DNA of 64,000 bases from Polaribacter sp. KT25b (GTDB taxonomy: Bacteria > Bacteroidota > Bacteroidia > Flavobacteriales > Flavobacteriaceae): the NCBI RefSeq assembly GCF_900105145.1, contig NZ_LT629752.1, positions 3,229,501 through 3,293,500 on the forward strand. Reading direction: 5' to 3'. Each line of letters opens with the position of its first letter. The first letter of the stretch is position 1. Positions 27,766 to 37,458 of this stretch are shown piece by piece. Under the pieces are notes generated by a model. The model worked only from the letters and a program-made list of their open reading frames with translations. It was not told the DNA's origin and did no database searches. The position numbers and the translations under genes were made by a program.

Positions 27766-30519
27766 ATGAAACTTACAATGAAGAAAATTTTATTTTTAAG
27801 CTGTTTATTTATAAGCACAATTGCTTTTTCGCAAACTAAAAAATTTACAATCTCTGGTATTATTAAATCCGAAGACGATAAAGAACTACTAGAATCTGCA
27901 ACCGTTCACTTAGAAAGATTAAAAGATAGTAGCATCGTTTCGTATACAATTAGCAATGAAAAAGGTGCTTTTAATCTAGAAGGAGAAACATCAGACTCTA
28001 AAATAAAACTAGTAGTTTCTTTTATAGGTTTTAAACCATACTCGAAAATTATTGATGTTAAAAATCAAAATGTTGGCTCTTTACTTTTAACAGGGTCTAA
28101 TGTTTTAGATGGTGTTGTAATAAAATCTAGCGCGCCAATAACTATTAAAAAAGACACTCTAGAATTTAATGTAAAATCGTTTAAAACAAAAGCAGATGCA
28201 AATGTTGAAGATTTACTTAAAAAATTACCAGGCGTAGAAGTAGATGATGAAGGAGCCATTACTGTAAACGGAAAATCTGTTAATAAAATTTTAGTAAATG
28301 GGAAACCTTTTTTTGGAAACGACCCAACAATTACTACCAGAAATTTAACGAAAGATATTATTGAGAAAATTCAAATTTCTGATACAAAAACAAACGCACA
28401 AGCTTTTTCTGGAGAAGATTCTGATGGAGAAAACAAAACCATAAATCTTACCATCAAAAAAGAAAACAACAAAGGATATTTTGGTAAAGTTGCTGCAGGC
28501 GCTGGTACAGATGACAGAAATGAATATGCAGGAATGATTACTCGTTTTAAACAAAGCGAACGAATAGGACTTTTAGCCGGTGGAAATAATATTAATTCTC
28601 CAGGTTTTAGTTTTGGTAATCAAAGATTACAATTTGGCGGTAATAATAGAAGTTTTGGTGGAGGTCAAGGTATTGTAACATCTAATAATTATGGCGCAAA
28701 CTATATAAATTCATTTGGAAAAATATTTGAGTTTTCTGGAGATTATTTTTACAAAAACAGTTCTTCGGATAATAAATCTACCTCTGATAGAGAAACTTTT
28801 TTATCTGATGGAACTAGCTTTTATAGAAATTCAGAAAACACTTCTTTAAACGATAGTGATAGTCATGATGCTAGTATCGATTTTGAAGTTGAAATTGATA
28901 GTACTTTTAGAATTGATATTGAAAGTGACTTTAATAAAAATTTAAATACGAATAGATATAATAGCATATCAGAAACCTTAGACAACAGTAAAATTTTAAC
29001 CAATGATTCTCAAATTGGGTCTATAGCAGATTCTGACAAAGAAACTTTTAATAATGAAATTAATTTAACCAAAAGATTTGGTAGCAAAGGTGCCTTTTTA
29101 AGAGTAGAATTAACAGCTAATTTAAGTAAAACATTGACTGATGATTTTGTGAAATCTGAAACTAATATCTATGGATCAGATTCAGAACAAATCATAAGAG
29201 ATCAATATTCAGATGGTAGTTCTAACGTTAAAGAACTAGCTAGTGAAATTACCTATCGTTTTCCTATTATAGCAAATAACTTATTTTTAGATGCTGCATA
29301 TACTATTGGAAACACAAAAACAACAAATAAACGAAGCACATTCGATTTTGATGATAACACTAATGATTATAGTGATTTTAGCGAACTTTTAAGTACAGAT
29401 TTTAAATATTCTGATAAAATAAGTAGACCAAGTCTAGAGTTAGAATTTAGAAATGAAAAATGGTCTGCATCAACAGAAATAGCTCTTAATAATAGAACAC
29501 TTGAAAACACCGATTATCTAAGACCTGAAACAAATTTAGAAAGAGAATTTAATAATTTAGAATATGGTTTGAATGTTCGATTTAGAAAAAGTAGAGCAAA
29601 TAGCTATAGATTAAGATATAATTTTAGAAATTCAACTCCTAGTCTATCTCAATTACAACCTTTTAGAGATGAATCAAACCCACTTAATATAGTTACTGGT
29701 AACCCTGCTTTATCGCCTTCTAAAACTCATAGTTTAAGATTTGGTGCTGCTAATTTTAACTGGCAAAATAGAACTGGTTTTTGGTCTTACGCTAACATTT
29801 CTTTTACTAATGATAGAGTTGTTGCTAAAACGACAATTAATACAAGTACATTAATTAGAGAAACCACATACGCAAACGTAGATGGATTTATAAGCGCTCG
29901 AGCTGGTGGAAGTTATAGTTCTACAAAAAAATGGGAAGATTTTGGAAGCTTAAAAACAGAATTTAGAGTTTTTGCAGACTATAGTAAAAATATCAACTTT
30001 AATAATGATGTACAATATTCTAGTAAAATTGTATCTATTTCTCCAAATATTGGCTTTGATTTTTCTTGGGATGATATTTTACAAATAAGACCTTCTTATA
30101 CTATTTCTTTCAGTAAAAACACCTATGATATAGATAGTTTTAGTAATAAAGATTTTACAAATCATGATGTTACAATTGCAACTTCAACCAATTTTTTAAA
30201 GAAATTTGAATGGTTAAATGATGTAAATTATAATTACAATCCAAATATAGCAGATGGTTTTCAAAAAAGTGCTTGGTTCTGGAACACAACTTTGCGTTAC
30301 TCTATTTTAAAAGATAATGGCGCAATAAGTTTAAAGATTTATGACATTTTAGATCAAAATACAAATGCTAGAAGAGTTGCAACAGAAGATTATATTCAAG
30401 ATTCTTCAAGTACTGTTTTAAATCAATATGCAATGTTAAGTTTTACTTGGAAATTTAATAGTTTAGGAAACTCAGGTAAAAAGTTTGAACCACAACGTAG
30501 AAGTAGATATAGAGGATAG
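27766..30519 (+). CDS. Outer-membrane beta-barrel/TonB-dependent receptor-like protein
   Basis: 917 residues. A signal peptide (MKKILFLSCLFISTIAFSQ, starting at the internal Met of residue 5) is followed by a carboxypeptidase-regulatory-like domain (about 27-110), a plug-like region (about 115-215, KLPGVEVDDEGAITVNGKSVNKILVNGKPFF) and a long barrel of alternating strands to the end. This is the outer_membrane_beta-barrel_3 type common in Bacteroidota, smaller than SusC and with no SusD beside it, so the substrate is unknown. The alternative start at 27778 would give a more usual signal peptide. It is a single gene between two terminators. No TonB box is obvious. Confidence 0.85.
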   Translation: MKLTMKKILFLSCLFISTIAFSQTKKFTISGIIKSEDDKELLESATVHLERLKDSSIVSYTISNEKGAFNLEGETSDSKIKLVVSFIGFKPYSKIIDVKNQNVGSLLLTGSNVLDGVVIKSSAPITIKKDTLEFNVKSFKTKADANVEDLLKKLPGVEVDDEGAITVNGKSVNKILVNGKPFFGNDPTITTRNLTKDIIEKIQISDTKTNAQAFSGEDSDGENKTINLTIKKENNKGYFGKVAAGAGTDDRNEYAGMITRFKQSERIGLLAGGNNINSPGFSFGNQRLQFGGNNRSFGGGQGIVTSNNYGANYINSFGKIFEFSGDYFYKNSSSDNKSTSDRETFLSDGTSFYRNSENTSLNDSDSHDASIDFEVEIDSTFRIDIESDFNKNLNTNRYNSISETLDNSKILTNDSQIGSIADSDKETFNNEINLTKRFGSKGAFLRVELTANLSKTLTDDFVKSETNIYGSDSEQIIRDQYSDGSSNVKELASEITYRFPIIANNLFLDAAYTIGNTKTTNKRSTFDFDDNTNDYSDFSELLSTDFKYSDKISRPSLELEFRNEKWSASTEIALNNRTLENTDYLRPETNLEREFNNLEYGLNVRFRKSRANSYRLRYNFRNSTPSLSQLQPFRDESNPLNIVTGNPALSPSKTHSLRFGAANFNWQNRTGFWSYANISFTNDRVVAKTTINTSTLIRETTYANVDGFISARAGGSYSSTKKWEDFGSLKTEFRVFADYSKNINFNNDVQYSSKIVSISPNIGFDFSWDDILQIRPSYTISFSKNTYDIDSFSNKDFTNHDVTIATSTNFLKKFEWLNDVNYNYNPNIADGFQKSAWFWNTTLRYSILKDNGAISLKIYDILDQNTNARRVATEDYIQDSSSTVLNQYAMLSFTWKFNSLGNSGKKFEPQRRSRYRG

Positions 30520-30594
30520 AAACTAAACATTTAAATAAAAGAAGGCTGATAAAAAATTCATTATAAACATAACAGAAAGTGTTTAAGTTAAAAA

Positions 30595-30627
30595 ACTCAA
30601 AATTGAATTCAATTTTGAGTTTTTTTT
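30595..30627 (+). terminator. Terminator of the beta-barrel protein gene
   Basis: A 26-nt perfect palindrome (30595-30620), ACTCAAAATTG with its complement around a central GAATTC-type turn, runs into seven T. It lies 75 nt after the stop at 30519. Confidence 0.8.
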
Positions 30628-30640
30628 AATCTTAAAAATA

Positions 30641-30673
30641 AAAAATAGCCCACTTTTTTACAATGGGCTATTT
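30641..30673 (-). terminator. Terminator of the LRR/beta-helix protein gene
   Basis: A 10-bp stem (30643-30652 with 30664-30673, AAATAGCCCA/TGGGCTATTT) and an 11-nt loop; on the minus strand it is followed by a T-rich tail. It lies 24 nt past the stop codon of the minus-strand gene. Confidence 0.85.
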
Positions 30674-30697
30674 GTTGTAAAGTAGGATTCTATAAAC

Positions 30698-33232
30698 CTA
30701 TTTTTTAAAAAGTTTTTGATTAATATTACTAGTATTTGTTTGTATTTTTACCAGATACACTCCAACTGGTAATTCAGACACATCTACTCCATTCTTTATT
30801 ACATTAACTTGCTTCACTAATTGCCCGTTTATGTTATAAATAACAATACTTTCAACCGGATCTATTGTGCTAACAAACAACCTATCACTTACAGGATTAG
30901 GGTATAACTTTAATTCTGACATAAAAGTTTCATCTTCCATTCCTAAGGTAGAGTTGTACTCGTAAACACCCAAATCTATGGTTGTGTTAAAAATTCTATC
31001 ATTCCCAGATAAGTCTAAACTACCAAATAGATTTACATTGTAAAGCGTATTATCTCCTTGATCTTTAATATAATTTGAAGCTGATGTTGGTTTATAATTC
31101 GCATCTAAATTCAAATTATCAGTTGTGGAATTTAATGTCGTTACGTTTGTTGTACTAAACGTTCCGGAAGTTCCAGCGTTTGAAGGTACTGCTGCGATAG
31201 TATTTTTAATAAACACATCGTAAGTAGAATTCATACCGTTAGAAATATCTCTAGTTGCCACTGAACCATTTATTGTATTCTTCCAAAAGATAGAGTTATT
31301 AATATTAAGGTTTACACTTCCATCACCTGAGGCCGAAATAGAATTACCAAAAGTATTATTGTAGTTGTTATTTATAAAAGTACTATTATTTATAACAACA
31401 TCTAAAGTATTTCCATTGTTAAAATCATCTCTGTAAATGTCTAGTGCTGAAAGATTAATATCGTTATCTGCTACCAAAACATTTGCCCAACGTGTAAAAA
31501 TATAACGGTTTGTACTATCAGATTGTATATAAACCAATCCCATGTTTACAATTGTATTATTAATAAACTTGGTGTTTTCAATAAGTAATCCTTGATTAAA
31601 TTTTCTAATTTTAAGTAAATAGCCATTAGAGTAGTTATTTCTAAATACCGAATTTTTAATTTTTAAGTTATTAGAATTCAAACTATTTGGTATAAATATC
31701 ACACCGTTTTCTTCTACACCACCAGACTGTGAAGTATCGTAAATGTTTTCAAAAATAATACCATCAAAAGTGACGTTACTTGTTCTTAATTCAAATAAAC
31801 GCTCTGCATTATCTGTTTTATTTGAAGTGAAATCTCCATCAACATCATCACCATTAATATCACCAGTAAAAATGGTTGCATTTGTAGTATGAATGGCTGT
31901 TAAGTCTCTATCTGCTAAGGTTGTTTCGGTCCCTGTAAAACCTCCAATAATATCTACTTCGTTTGTACTAACCGCTATTGGTGTATTTTTATCTGCCAAT
32001 GTATACGTTCCTTTTGCTACCCAAACAGCATCATTTAAATTGGTACTTGCTAAAGCGTCTGTTACGTTTGTAAAAGCATCTGTCCATGAGCTACCATCAT
32101 TAACACCGGTTGCATTAGCATCTACATAATATACTGCTGGTATACAGTTTTCGCTATAACTTGCTTGAGTATCTTTAGTCCAACCTACTACGTACTGACC
32201 GCTGTTTGCTGGTGGTGAAAAGCCTGCATCAACTTGAATACATGTTAAACTTGCATTACTATACGCTTTCATATAGATGAAATTACTGTTGTTTCCGTTA
32301 GAGATTAACAAGGTTTCTAACCCACTATTTTCATGACAAAACAATTCATTAATATTTGTATTTAAACGGATGTCTAAACTTGTTAACTTATTGAAACCAG
32401 CATGTAAACGTGTTAAAGATAAATTGTTACTAACGTCAATAGTAGTTAGGCTATTATTTGGTACATCTAAACGCGTTAAATTGGTAAAAGCTTCAATACC
32501 TGTTAAGTCTGCAATACCAATACCGTCCATAATTAACTCGGTTGTAGCTTGAGCTTCTGCCAGCGTTATTTCAGAATCTCCATTTAAATTGATAGTGTTA
32601 TCGCTTACTAAAAAGTTTTTAAAATTGGCATCAGGAATGTTTACTTCTTGATTAAGCGCAACACAATCGACACCATAAATTGCAGAGTTCCCTTTGGTCC
32701 AACCTTGACTGTATATACCTGCTTCTGCTGGCGGTGTAAAACCAGCATCTATTTGAATACACGACAAACTATTTCCATAGGCTTTCATATAGCTAAAGTT
32801 ACTGTTATTACCATTAGCTATATTTAATTGGTATAAAACACCATTGTTATGACATTGAATATCTGTAATCTGTGTGTTTGCACTAATATCTAATGTTTCT
32901 ATTTGATTATTAGAACAATGTAAACGTGTTAATGCCAAATTACTACTAACATCTAAAGCTGTTAAATTATTACTGTAACAATCTAAACGCGTTATATTAA
33001 TAAAAGCTTCAATACCTGTTAAATCTGAAATTGATAGTCCATTTATTAATAATTCGCCCGAAAACGCTTGTGCTTCGGCAACAGATATTTCTGTATCATT
33101 ATCCGTATTAATAGCTGTATTTGCTAGTAAGTGCGACTTAAATGCGGCATCGGGTATCGTAACATTTTGAGCAGAGACTAACAGTAAGCCTAAACAAAAG
33201 TAGTTCAATAAAAATAGTAATGTTTTTTTCAT
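30698..33232 (-). CDS. Secreted LRR plus beta-helix protein with T9SS sorting domain
   Basis: 844 residues, exported by Sec (signal peptide about 1-21) and then by the type IX secretion system: the last 75 residues form a type A sorting domain with LKLYPNPVSDRLFV, IYNINGQLV and GVYLVKI. The N-terminal part is a tandem duplication of one module of about 170 residues (about 24-195 and 196-370). Each copy has an N-terminal IPDA-x-FK helix, an acidic EI-(S/T)-(V/L)-AEAQ stretch, about four leucine-rich repeats and a closing SYMKAY...CIQ(I/V)DAGF unit. Residues about 370-760 form a polymorphic beta-helix region. It is probably a cell-surface or released adhesin or polymer-binding protein; no catalytic motif is seen. 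A LytTR-type operator sits upstream. Confidence 0.88.
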   Translation of the reverse strand: MKKTLLFLLNYFCLGLLLVSAQNVTIPDAAFKSHLLANTAINTDNDTEISVAEAQAFSGELLINGLSISDLTGIEAFINITRLDCYSNNLTALDVSSNLALTRLHCSNNQIETLDISANTQITDIQCHNNGVLYQLNIANGNNSNFSYMKAYGNSLSCIQIDAGFTPPAEAGIYSQGWTKGNSAIYGVDCVALNQEVNIPDANFKNFLVSDNTINLNGDSEITLAEAQATTELIMDGIGIADLTGIEAFTNLTRLDVPNNSLTTIDVSNNLSLTRLHAGFNKLTSLDIRLNTNINELFCHENSGLETLLISNGNNSNFIYMKAYSNASLTCIQVDAGFSPPANSGQYVVGWTKDTQASYSENCIPAVYYVDANATGVNDGSSWTDAFTNVTDALASTNLNDAVWVAKGTYTLADKNTPIAVSTNEVDIIGGFTGTETTLADRDLTAIHTTNATIFTGDINGDDVDGDFTSNKTDNAERLFELRTSNVTFDGIIFENIYDTSQSGGVEENGVIFIPNSLNSNNLKIKNSVFRNNYSNGYLLKIRKFNQGLLIENTKFINNTIVNMGLVYIQSDSTNRYIFTRWANVLVADNDINLSALDIYRDDFNNGNTLDVVINNSTFINNNYNNTFGNSISASGDGSVNLNINNSIFWKNTINGSVATRDISNGMNSTYDVFIKNTIAAVPSNAGTSGTFSTTNVTTLNSTTDNLNLDANYKPTSASNYIKDQGDNTLYNVNLFGSLDLSGNDRIFNTTIDLGVYEYNSTLGMEDETFMSELKLYPNPVSDRLFVSTIDPVESIVIYNINGQLVKQVNVIKNGVDVSELPVGVYLVKIQTNTSNINQKLFKK

Positions 33233-33259
33233 TGTAGTTATTTTTTTATTAATTAACTA

Positions 33260-33327
33260 CAAAACAACTACAATACTATAGGCTTTCAATTGGTTTTTTT
33301 CTGAATAAGCCTATTTTTTTTCTGAAT
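33260..33327 (-). promoter_or_regulatory. Candidate LytTR operator and promoter of the secreted LRR protein
   Basis: Two direct repeats TTTTCTGAAT (33297-33306 and 33318-33327 on the plus strand) are spaced exactly 21 bp apart, the arrangement LytTR regulators bind. The -7-like element on the minus strand, TTGTTTTG (plus 33260-33267), has one mismatch to TAnnTTTG. The spacing from repeat to -7 element equals that at the kinase promoter (37111-37177). Confidence 0.6.
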
Positions 33328-33429
33328 GTTTTTATTTGAATTAAATTGTTTAAAACAAAGTTGTAATACATAAGTGGCATCAAAAAAATGAAGTAAAACA
33401 CTATTTACAGAGTACTGCTTGCTAACCAA

Positions 33430-34182
33430 TTACATAAATGTTTCTTTTATAATCTCCAAAAAATGATCATGTTTTGATTTTGAAATAGGAATCTTTTTTT
33501 TATTATTCATCAATAAATAATTTCCATCATCTTTCACCAATTCATCTACATATTTTATGTTTATTAAGTAAGAACGGTGACATTTAAAAAACATAACATT
33601 GTTTTCTAATTGTTCTACAAAGTGTTTTAAAGGCTTGCAAATAGTTTTATGTTTACCCGAAATTAATTGAACATTTGTATACATACCATCTGCTTCAAAA
33701 TATAAGATATCACTATGCGAAGCGAACATAATTCCTTTTGGAATTTCTAAAGCAATTTTATCTATTGAAAGTTGCTTTAATGAATCTCTCAATTTATTTA
33801 ACTGATCATTTAAATTATTAGATTTTATAGCCTTTTCTGCTTTAGTAACTGCCGCTTTTAATTCGATGATATCTACAGGTTTTAATAAGTAATCTACCGC
33901 CGAAAGTTTAAAAGCTTCCACAGCATATTGATTATAAGCAGTTACAAAAATGATTTTAAAATCAATTTGATTTGGAAAATATTCTAAAATATCTAATCCA
34001 GATTGATTGGGCATTTCTATGTCTAAAAACACCAAATTAGGTTTTGTTTTTTTTATTAAATCAACACCAGAGGCTAAATCTTGTGCTTCTTGTATACTTG
34101 TAATGCTGGCACAATTTTGCGTAATTAGGTTAGACAATAAATGTCTTGCCCGTTTTTCATCATCAATAATTATGGCTTTCAT
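33430..34182 (-). CDS. LytTR-family response regulator
   Basis: 250 residues. The receiver domain (about 1-120) has IIDDEKRAR, phosphoacceptor D54 in VFLDIEMP, and the LLKPVD lysine segment. A linker of about 25 residues with coiled-coil character precedes the LytTR DNA-binding domain (about 150-248, DILYFEADGMYTNVQL and FFKCHRSYLINIKYV). It is the cytoplasmic output partner of the kinase gene, whose stop lies 4 nt upstream. LytTR proteins bind pairs of direct repeats about 21 bp apart; two such pairs are found, before the kinase gene and before the secreted LRR protein, so autoregulation plus one neighbouring target is likely. Confidence 0.93.
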   Translation of the reverse strand: MKAIIIDDEKRARHLLSNLITQNCASITSIQEAQDLASGVDLIKKTKPNLVFLDIEMPNQSGLDILEYFPNQIDFKIIFVTAYNQYAVEAFKLSAVDYLLKPVDIIELKAAVTKAEKAIKSNNLNDQLNKLRDSLKQLSIDKIALEIPKGIMFASHSDILYFEADGMYTNVQLISGKHKTICKPLKHFVEQLENNVMFFKCHRSYLINIKYVDELVKDDGNYLLMNNKKKIPISKSKHDHFLEIIKETFM

Positions 34183-34186
34183 AGGC

Positions 34187-37096
34187 TTATTGTATAGAAA
34201 TATTTATTATCACTTTCGTTCCTAATGACAACTTATTTTTATCTTTTAAATCTTTAATTTGTATGTTAATATCTCGTTTTAACTTGTTTTTATACAAATG
34301 AACTCGTTCTTGGTTTGCTTTTGTGGCAAATGGTTTATGCTTTTGATTTTGTCGTTTTATTTTAGCTGATTGCTGTCGACCGATACCATTATCTTCAACT
34401 AAAATTTGTACTTTATTTTGCGATATTAATTTTGCTTCAACCATTAGCTTTCTATTATTTAGCTTATGTAACAAGCCATGCTTTAATGCATTTTCTACAT
34501 AAGGCTGAATAAACAATGACGGCACTTTAATTTGATGTATTTGCAAACGTTTATCTATTTTAATTTTATAAGACAACTCGTCTTCAAAACGCACTTTTTC
34601 TAATTCTAAATACAATTGTAAGGCGCTTAATTCTTCTTGTAAAGTAATTTCGTTTTGCTGACTGTAATCTAAATACATTCTAATCAATCTACTAAACTTT
34701 ACTAAATACGAACTTGCCAGTTCTTTTTTGTTAGAAACAATATAATCTTGAATAGAATTTAGCGCATTAAAAATAAAATGCGGATTCATTTGCGATCGTA
34801 AATTTTCTAATCTTAAATGTGCTATTTTTTTATCAATTAGAATTTTATCAATTTCTAGAATACGTTGTTTTTCTTTTTGTTTTAATTTCCATTTAAAATA
34901 AAACCAAATTAATCCAAAAAACAACAGTAAAACAATCGTAAAAAACCAATATGTTTCCCAAAAAGGTTTATGAATAACAAAGGTTATTGGATCAGATAAG
35001 ACGGCTTTTTCTGAACTTATATTTTTTGCTTCAAGCTCAAAAGTATAAGTACCGCTTGGCAAACTGTTAAAAGTAACAAAATGATTATTTAAAGGTACTT
35101 TGCTCCAAACGGTATCTAATTGCTTTACTCTATATCGATAAGACACATGTTTGTTAGATTGAAAACCATTAGAATTAAAATCTAACCTAATTTTATTATT
35201 ATAATACGCCAAATTATAATTAGAGGTCACTAAGGTATCTTTATCATTAATTGCAACAGCCTCTATGTTAATAGCTGCGGTTTTATAGGTTTTAAAAAAC
35301 CTTTCATTTTTAGGTAAAATATAAAATGAATTGGATAATAATACAATTAAATAATCTTCTAAAACAAGAAATTTATTTATCAGAACATTTAAACCATCTT
35401 GTGCACTTAACCTTTTAATTTGATGAGTTAACAAAGAATAATAATGCAATCCATCATCGGTAGATATCCAAAGAACAATGCCATCAGATTTCATCTCATT
35501 AATTTGAATTTTATCAGAAACCACAAAAGGCGCATGTTGTAATTTGTTATTTTTTAATTGTAACAAACCATTATGTTGTGTTGCTAACCAAATGGTATTA
35601 TTGGTTTTTACTATCGAATTTACAAGCACACTTTTATTGTTAAACTTTAGCTCTTTCGAAGAAAACGTATTTAAATCATAGATAAACAATCCATCAATAT
35701 AAGAAACAAAAAGGCTATTATTAGTTACCATAGACGTTTTTACACGACTAGAACGGATACTCTTTTTTTCTGATGTTAAATATGGGTTTTTATAAACAAT
35801 ACCTTCTTTGTAATTGCCATAAAACAAATTTTGATGGTCTACTTTTGCAAAAGATTTTGCAACAGAAAACTTATTTTTCACATCTTTAACAGCATTATTT
35901 TTTAAATTTACAATATAAGATTCTGATGCATTAATACTTACAATTAATTTTTCTTTATTTGCATCGTAAAATAGATTTCCAATTATTTTTGACCCTGGTA
36001 ATTCTATTGTTTTTACCAACTTAGAATGATTATACAACAACAACTTACCTGTATTAGTCCCCAACAAGAAATTGTTTTTATTTAAAGTACAAGCTGCAGT
36101 AATTTTATCTTTTAACGTAGTTAATGCAACTCGCCTAATGCTTAAACTCGGAGAAACAAATACGCCATTATCTAAGGTAGTAAACCAATAATTTTTATTA
36201 AAATCAACCTCAACATCTGTTATCGATTCTGTTTCAAAAAGTTGCTCTACAAATTTTAATTTTTTTGCTTCAAGTTTAAAAACAAACACCCCAGAAGTTG
36301 TTAAAAACCAGTAATGCTCTTCAATTTTAACTATATTATAAATAGTTAAATGTTTGAGAATTGAAGGTGTTATAAGTAATTTAGATGTTTCATTTTCTTT
36401 ATTAATATGATAAATTTGATTAAAGTCTTCTTTTTTAAAAGTAAATAAAACTTCTTCTTTAAAAGCAAATACCTTTGGTGATTGAATATGTTTATTACCC
36501 TCGACCTCAAAAATTATTTTAACAGAATTTTCTGTAATTTTATAAACTCTATTTAATTTTCTGTTTTTTTCTTTATCAACAGCAAAACAAAAACTTTCGT
36601 TTTGATATTCACCCATGCTTAATGCCATTCCATCAAGTATTTTAGAAACTTTTTTATCTTTTTTATAAATATCAAAAACACCTTGAGTAGTAAATAATCG
36701 AATCTTATTTTCTAAAATAACATAAAGTGATAATTGTGCTTTTACAAATAGATTTGCATCATAAAAAAGTTTTAAACGGTCTTTTTCAACATAAAAGATT
36801 TGTCCATTTATATTGTTACACCACAAACGCCCTTCTTTATCTAATTTTAGTTGAAAAAGCGAATTCGATTTTTGTATAGGATTACTAAAATGCTTGTACG
36901 ATTTTCCATCATAACGATACAATCCTTTATCTGCTGCTAACCAAATAAAATGGTCCTGGTCTTCTAATACATCATAAAACTCAATGTCTGGTAGGTTAGA
37001 GATACTAGACATGTTCTCAACAACTGGATTTTGAGAATATAAAGCACTAAAACTTAGTAGTACTACAAATACAATATTTTTATAAATTTTAAGCAT
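34187..37096 (-). CDS. Propeller-type LytS-family sensor histidine kinase
   Basis: 969 residues. A signal peptide (about 1-21) leads a periplasmic sensor made of propeller-like repeats (about 30-640, many W-x-A or W-x-T-x-x-G blades such as IWLAADKGLYRYDG). A Y_Y_Y domain follows (about 650-735, SYRYRVKQLDTVWSKV and LPSGTYTFELEAKN), then one membrane segment (about 742-760), a coiled coil, and the His_kinase domain with phosphoacceptor H773 in MNPHFIFNALNSI. The ATPase domain is short, with VPSLFIQPYVENALKHG and EDNGIGR. It is like the sensors of polysaccharide or surface systems in Bacteroidota but couples to LytTR instead of AraC. The ligand is unknown. Confidence 0.92.
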   Translation of the reverse strand: MLKIYKNIVFVVLLSFSALYSQNPVVENMSSISNLPDIEFYDVLEDQDHFIWLAADKGLYRYDGKSYKHFSNPIQKSNSLFQLKLDKEGRLWCNNINGQIFYVEKDRLKLFYDANLFVKAQLSLYVILENKIRLFTTQGVFDIYKKDKKVSKILDGMALSMGEYQNESFCFAVDKEKNRKLNRVYKITENSVKIIFEVEGNKHIQSPKVFAFKEEVLFTFKKEDFNQIYHINKENETSKLLITPSILKHLTIYNIVKIEEHYWFLTTSGVFVFKLEAKKLKFVEQLFETESITDVEVDFNKNYWFTTLDNGVFVSPSLSIRRVALTTLKDKITAACTLNKNNFLLGTNTGKLLLYNHSKLVKTIELPGSKIIGNLFYDANKEKLIVSINASESYIVNLKNNAVKDVKNKFSVAKSFAKVDHQNLFYGNYKEGIVYKNPYLTSEKKSIRSSRVKTSMVTNNSLFVSYIDGLFIYDLNTFSSKELKFNNKSVLVNSIVKTNNTIWLATQHNGLLQLKNNKLQHAPFVVSDKIQINEMKSDGIVLWISTDDGLHYYSLLTHQIKRLSAQDGLNVLINKFLVLEDYLIVLLSNSFYILPKNERFFKTYKTAAINIEAVAINDKDTLVTSNYNLAYYNNKIRLDFNSNGFQSNKHVSYRYRVKQLDTVWSKVPLNNHFVTFNSLPSGTYTFELEAKNISSEKAVLSDPITFVIHKPFWETYWFFTIVLLLFFGLIWFYFKWKLKQKEKQRILEIDKILIDKKIAHLRLENLRSQMNPHFIFNALNSIQDYIVSNKKELASSYLVKFSRLIRMYLDYSQQNEITLQEELSALQLYLELEKVRFEDELSYKIKIDKRLQIHQIKVPSLFIQPYVENALKHGLLHKLNNRKLMVEAKLISQNKVQILVEDNGIGRQQSAKIKRQNQKHKPFATKANQERVHLYKNKLKRDINIQIKDLKDKNKLSLGTKVIINISIQ

Positions 37097-37110
37097 CGTT
37101 TACAAAAAAA

Positions 37111-37177
37111 CAAACTTAATATTTTAATTAATTATAAATATTTTGTTTTTTCTAAAGATGTTCGTTTTTTTTCTAAA
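37111..37177 (-). promoter_or_regulatory. Candidate LytTR operator and promoter of the kinase-regulator operon
   Basis: The -7 element on the minus strand is TAAGTTTG (plus 37111-37118), 15 nt before the ATG. Upstream lie two direct repeats TTTTCTAAA (37148-37156 and 37169-37177) 21 bp apart. The C of the near repeat is 34 bp from the -7 edge, identical to the promoter at 33260-33327. Confidence 0.6.
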
Positions 37178-37179
37178 CA

Positions 37180-37209
37180 AAAAAAACTCACCGATTGGTG
37201 AGTTTTTTT
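37180..37209 (-). terminator. Terminator of the efflux operon
   Basis: A 13-bp stem (37180-37192 with 37197-37209, core ACTCACC/GGTGAGT) with the loop GATT and T runs on both strands. It is placed 19 nt past the stop of the DUF2892 gene, the last minus-strand gene of the efflux operon. Confidence 0.88.
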
Positions 37210-37228
37210 ATTATTTTAATATCTGTAT

Positions 37229-37438
37229 TTATTTTACAGAACAACCTGCACCTTCTTTTTTAATGCCTAATTTCATCAAAATAGTTTCTAACAAACACCA
37301 TTTTGTAAATGCAGATTGAATTAAATTTACACCAATAAACACACCAAACCACAACCAATTTATATTTACATAATAGGTTAAGGCCACCATTAGTAAAACC
37401 ATAAATCCTACAATAATTCTAAAATATTTATTTAACAT
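37229..37438 (-). CDS. DUF2892/YgaP-type small membrane protein
   Basis: 69 residues with two adjacent membrane segments (about 7-24 and 27-44) and a short cytoplasmic tail with two cysteines, C48 (KWCLLE) and C66 (GCSVK). The family (YgaP transmembrane domain) occurs alone or fused to rhodanese and often near sulfur-handling genes. It is the last gene of the TolC-RND operon, 20 nt after the PII-like gene, and is followed by a terminator. With the SQR gene next upstream and shared regulatory sites, a link to sulfide or persulfide handling is plausible but not shown. Confidence 0.8.
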   Translation of the reverse strand: MLNKYFRIIVGFMVLLMVALTYYVNINWLWFGVFIGVNLIQSAFTKWCLLETILMKLGIKKEGAGCSVK

Positions 37439-37458
37439 TTCTATTCTTTTTTTTAAAT

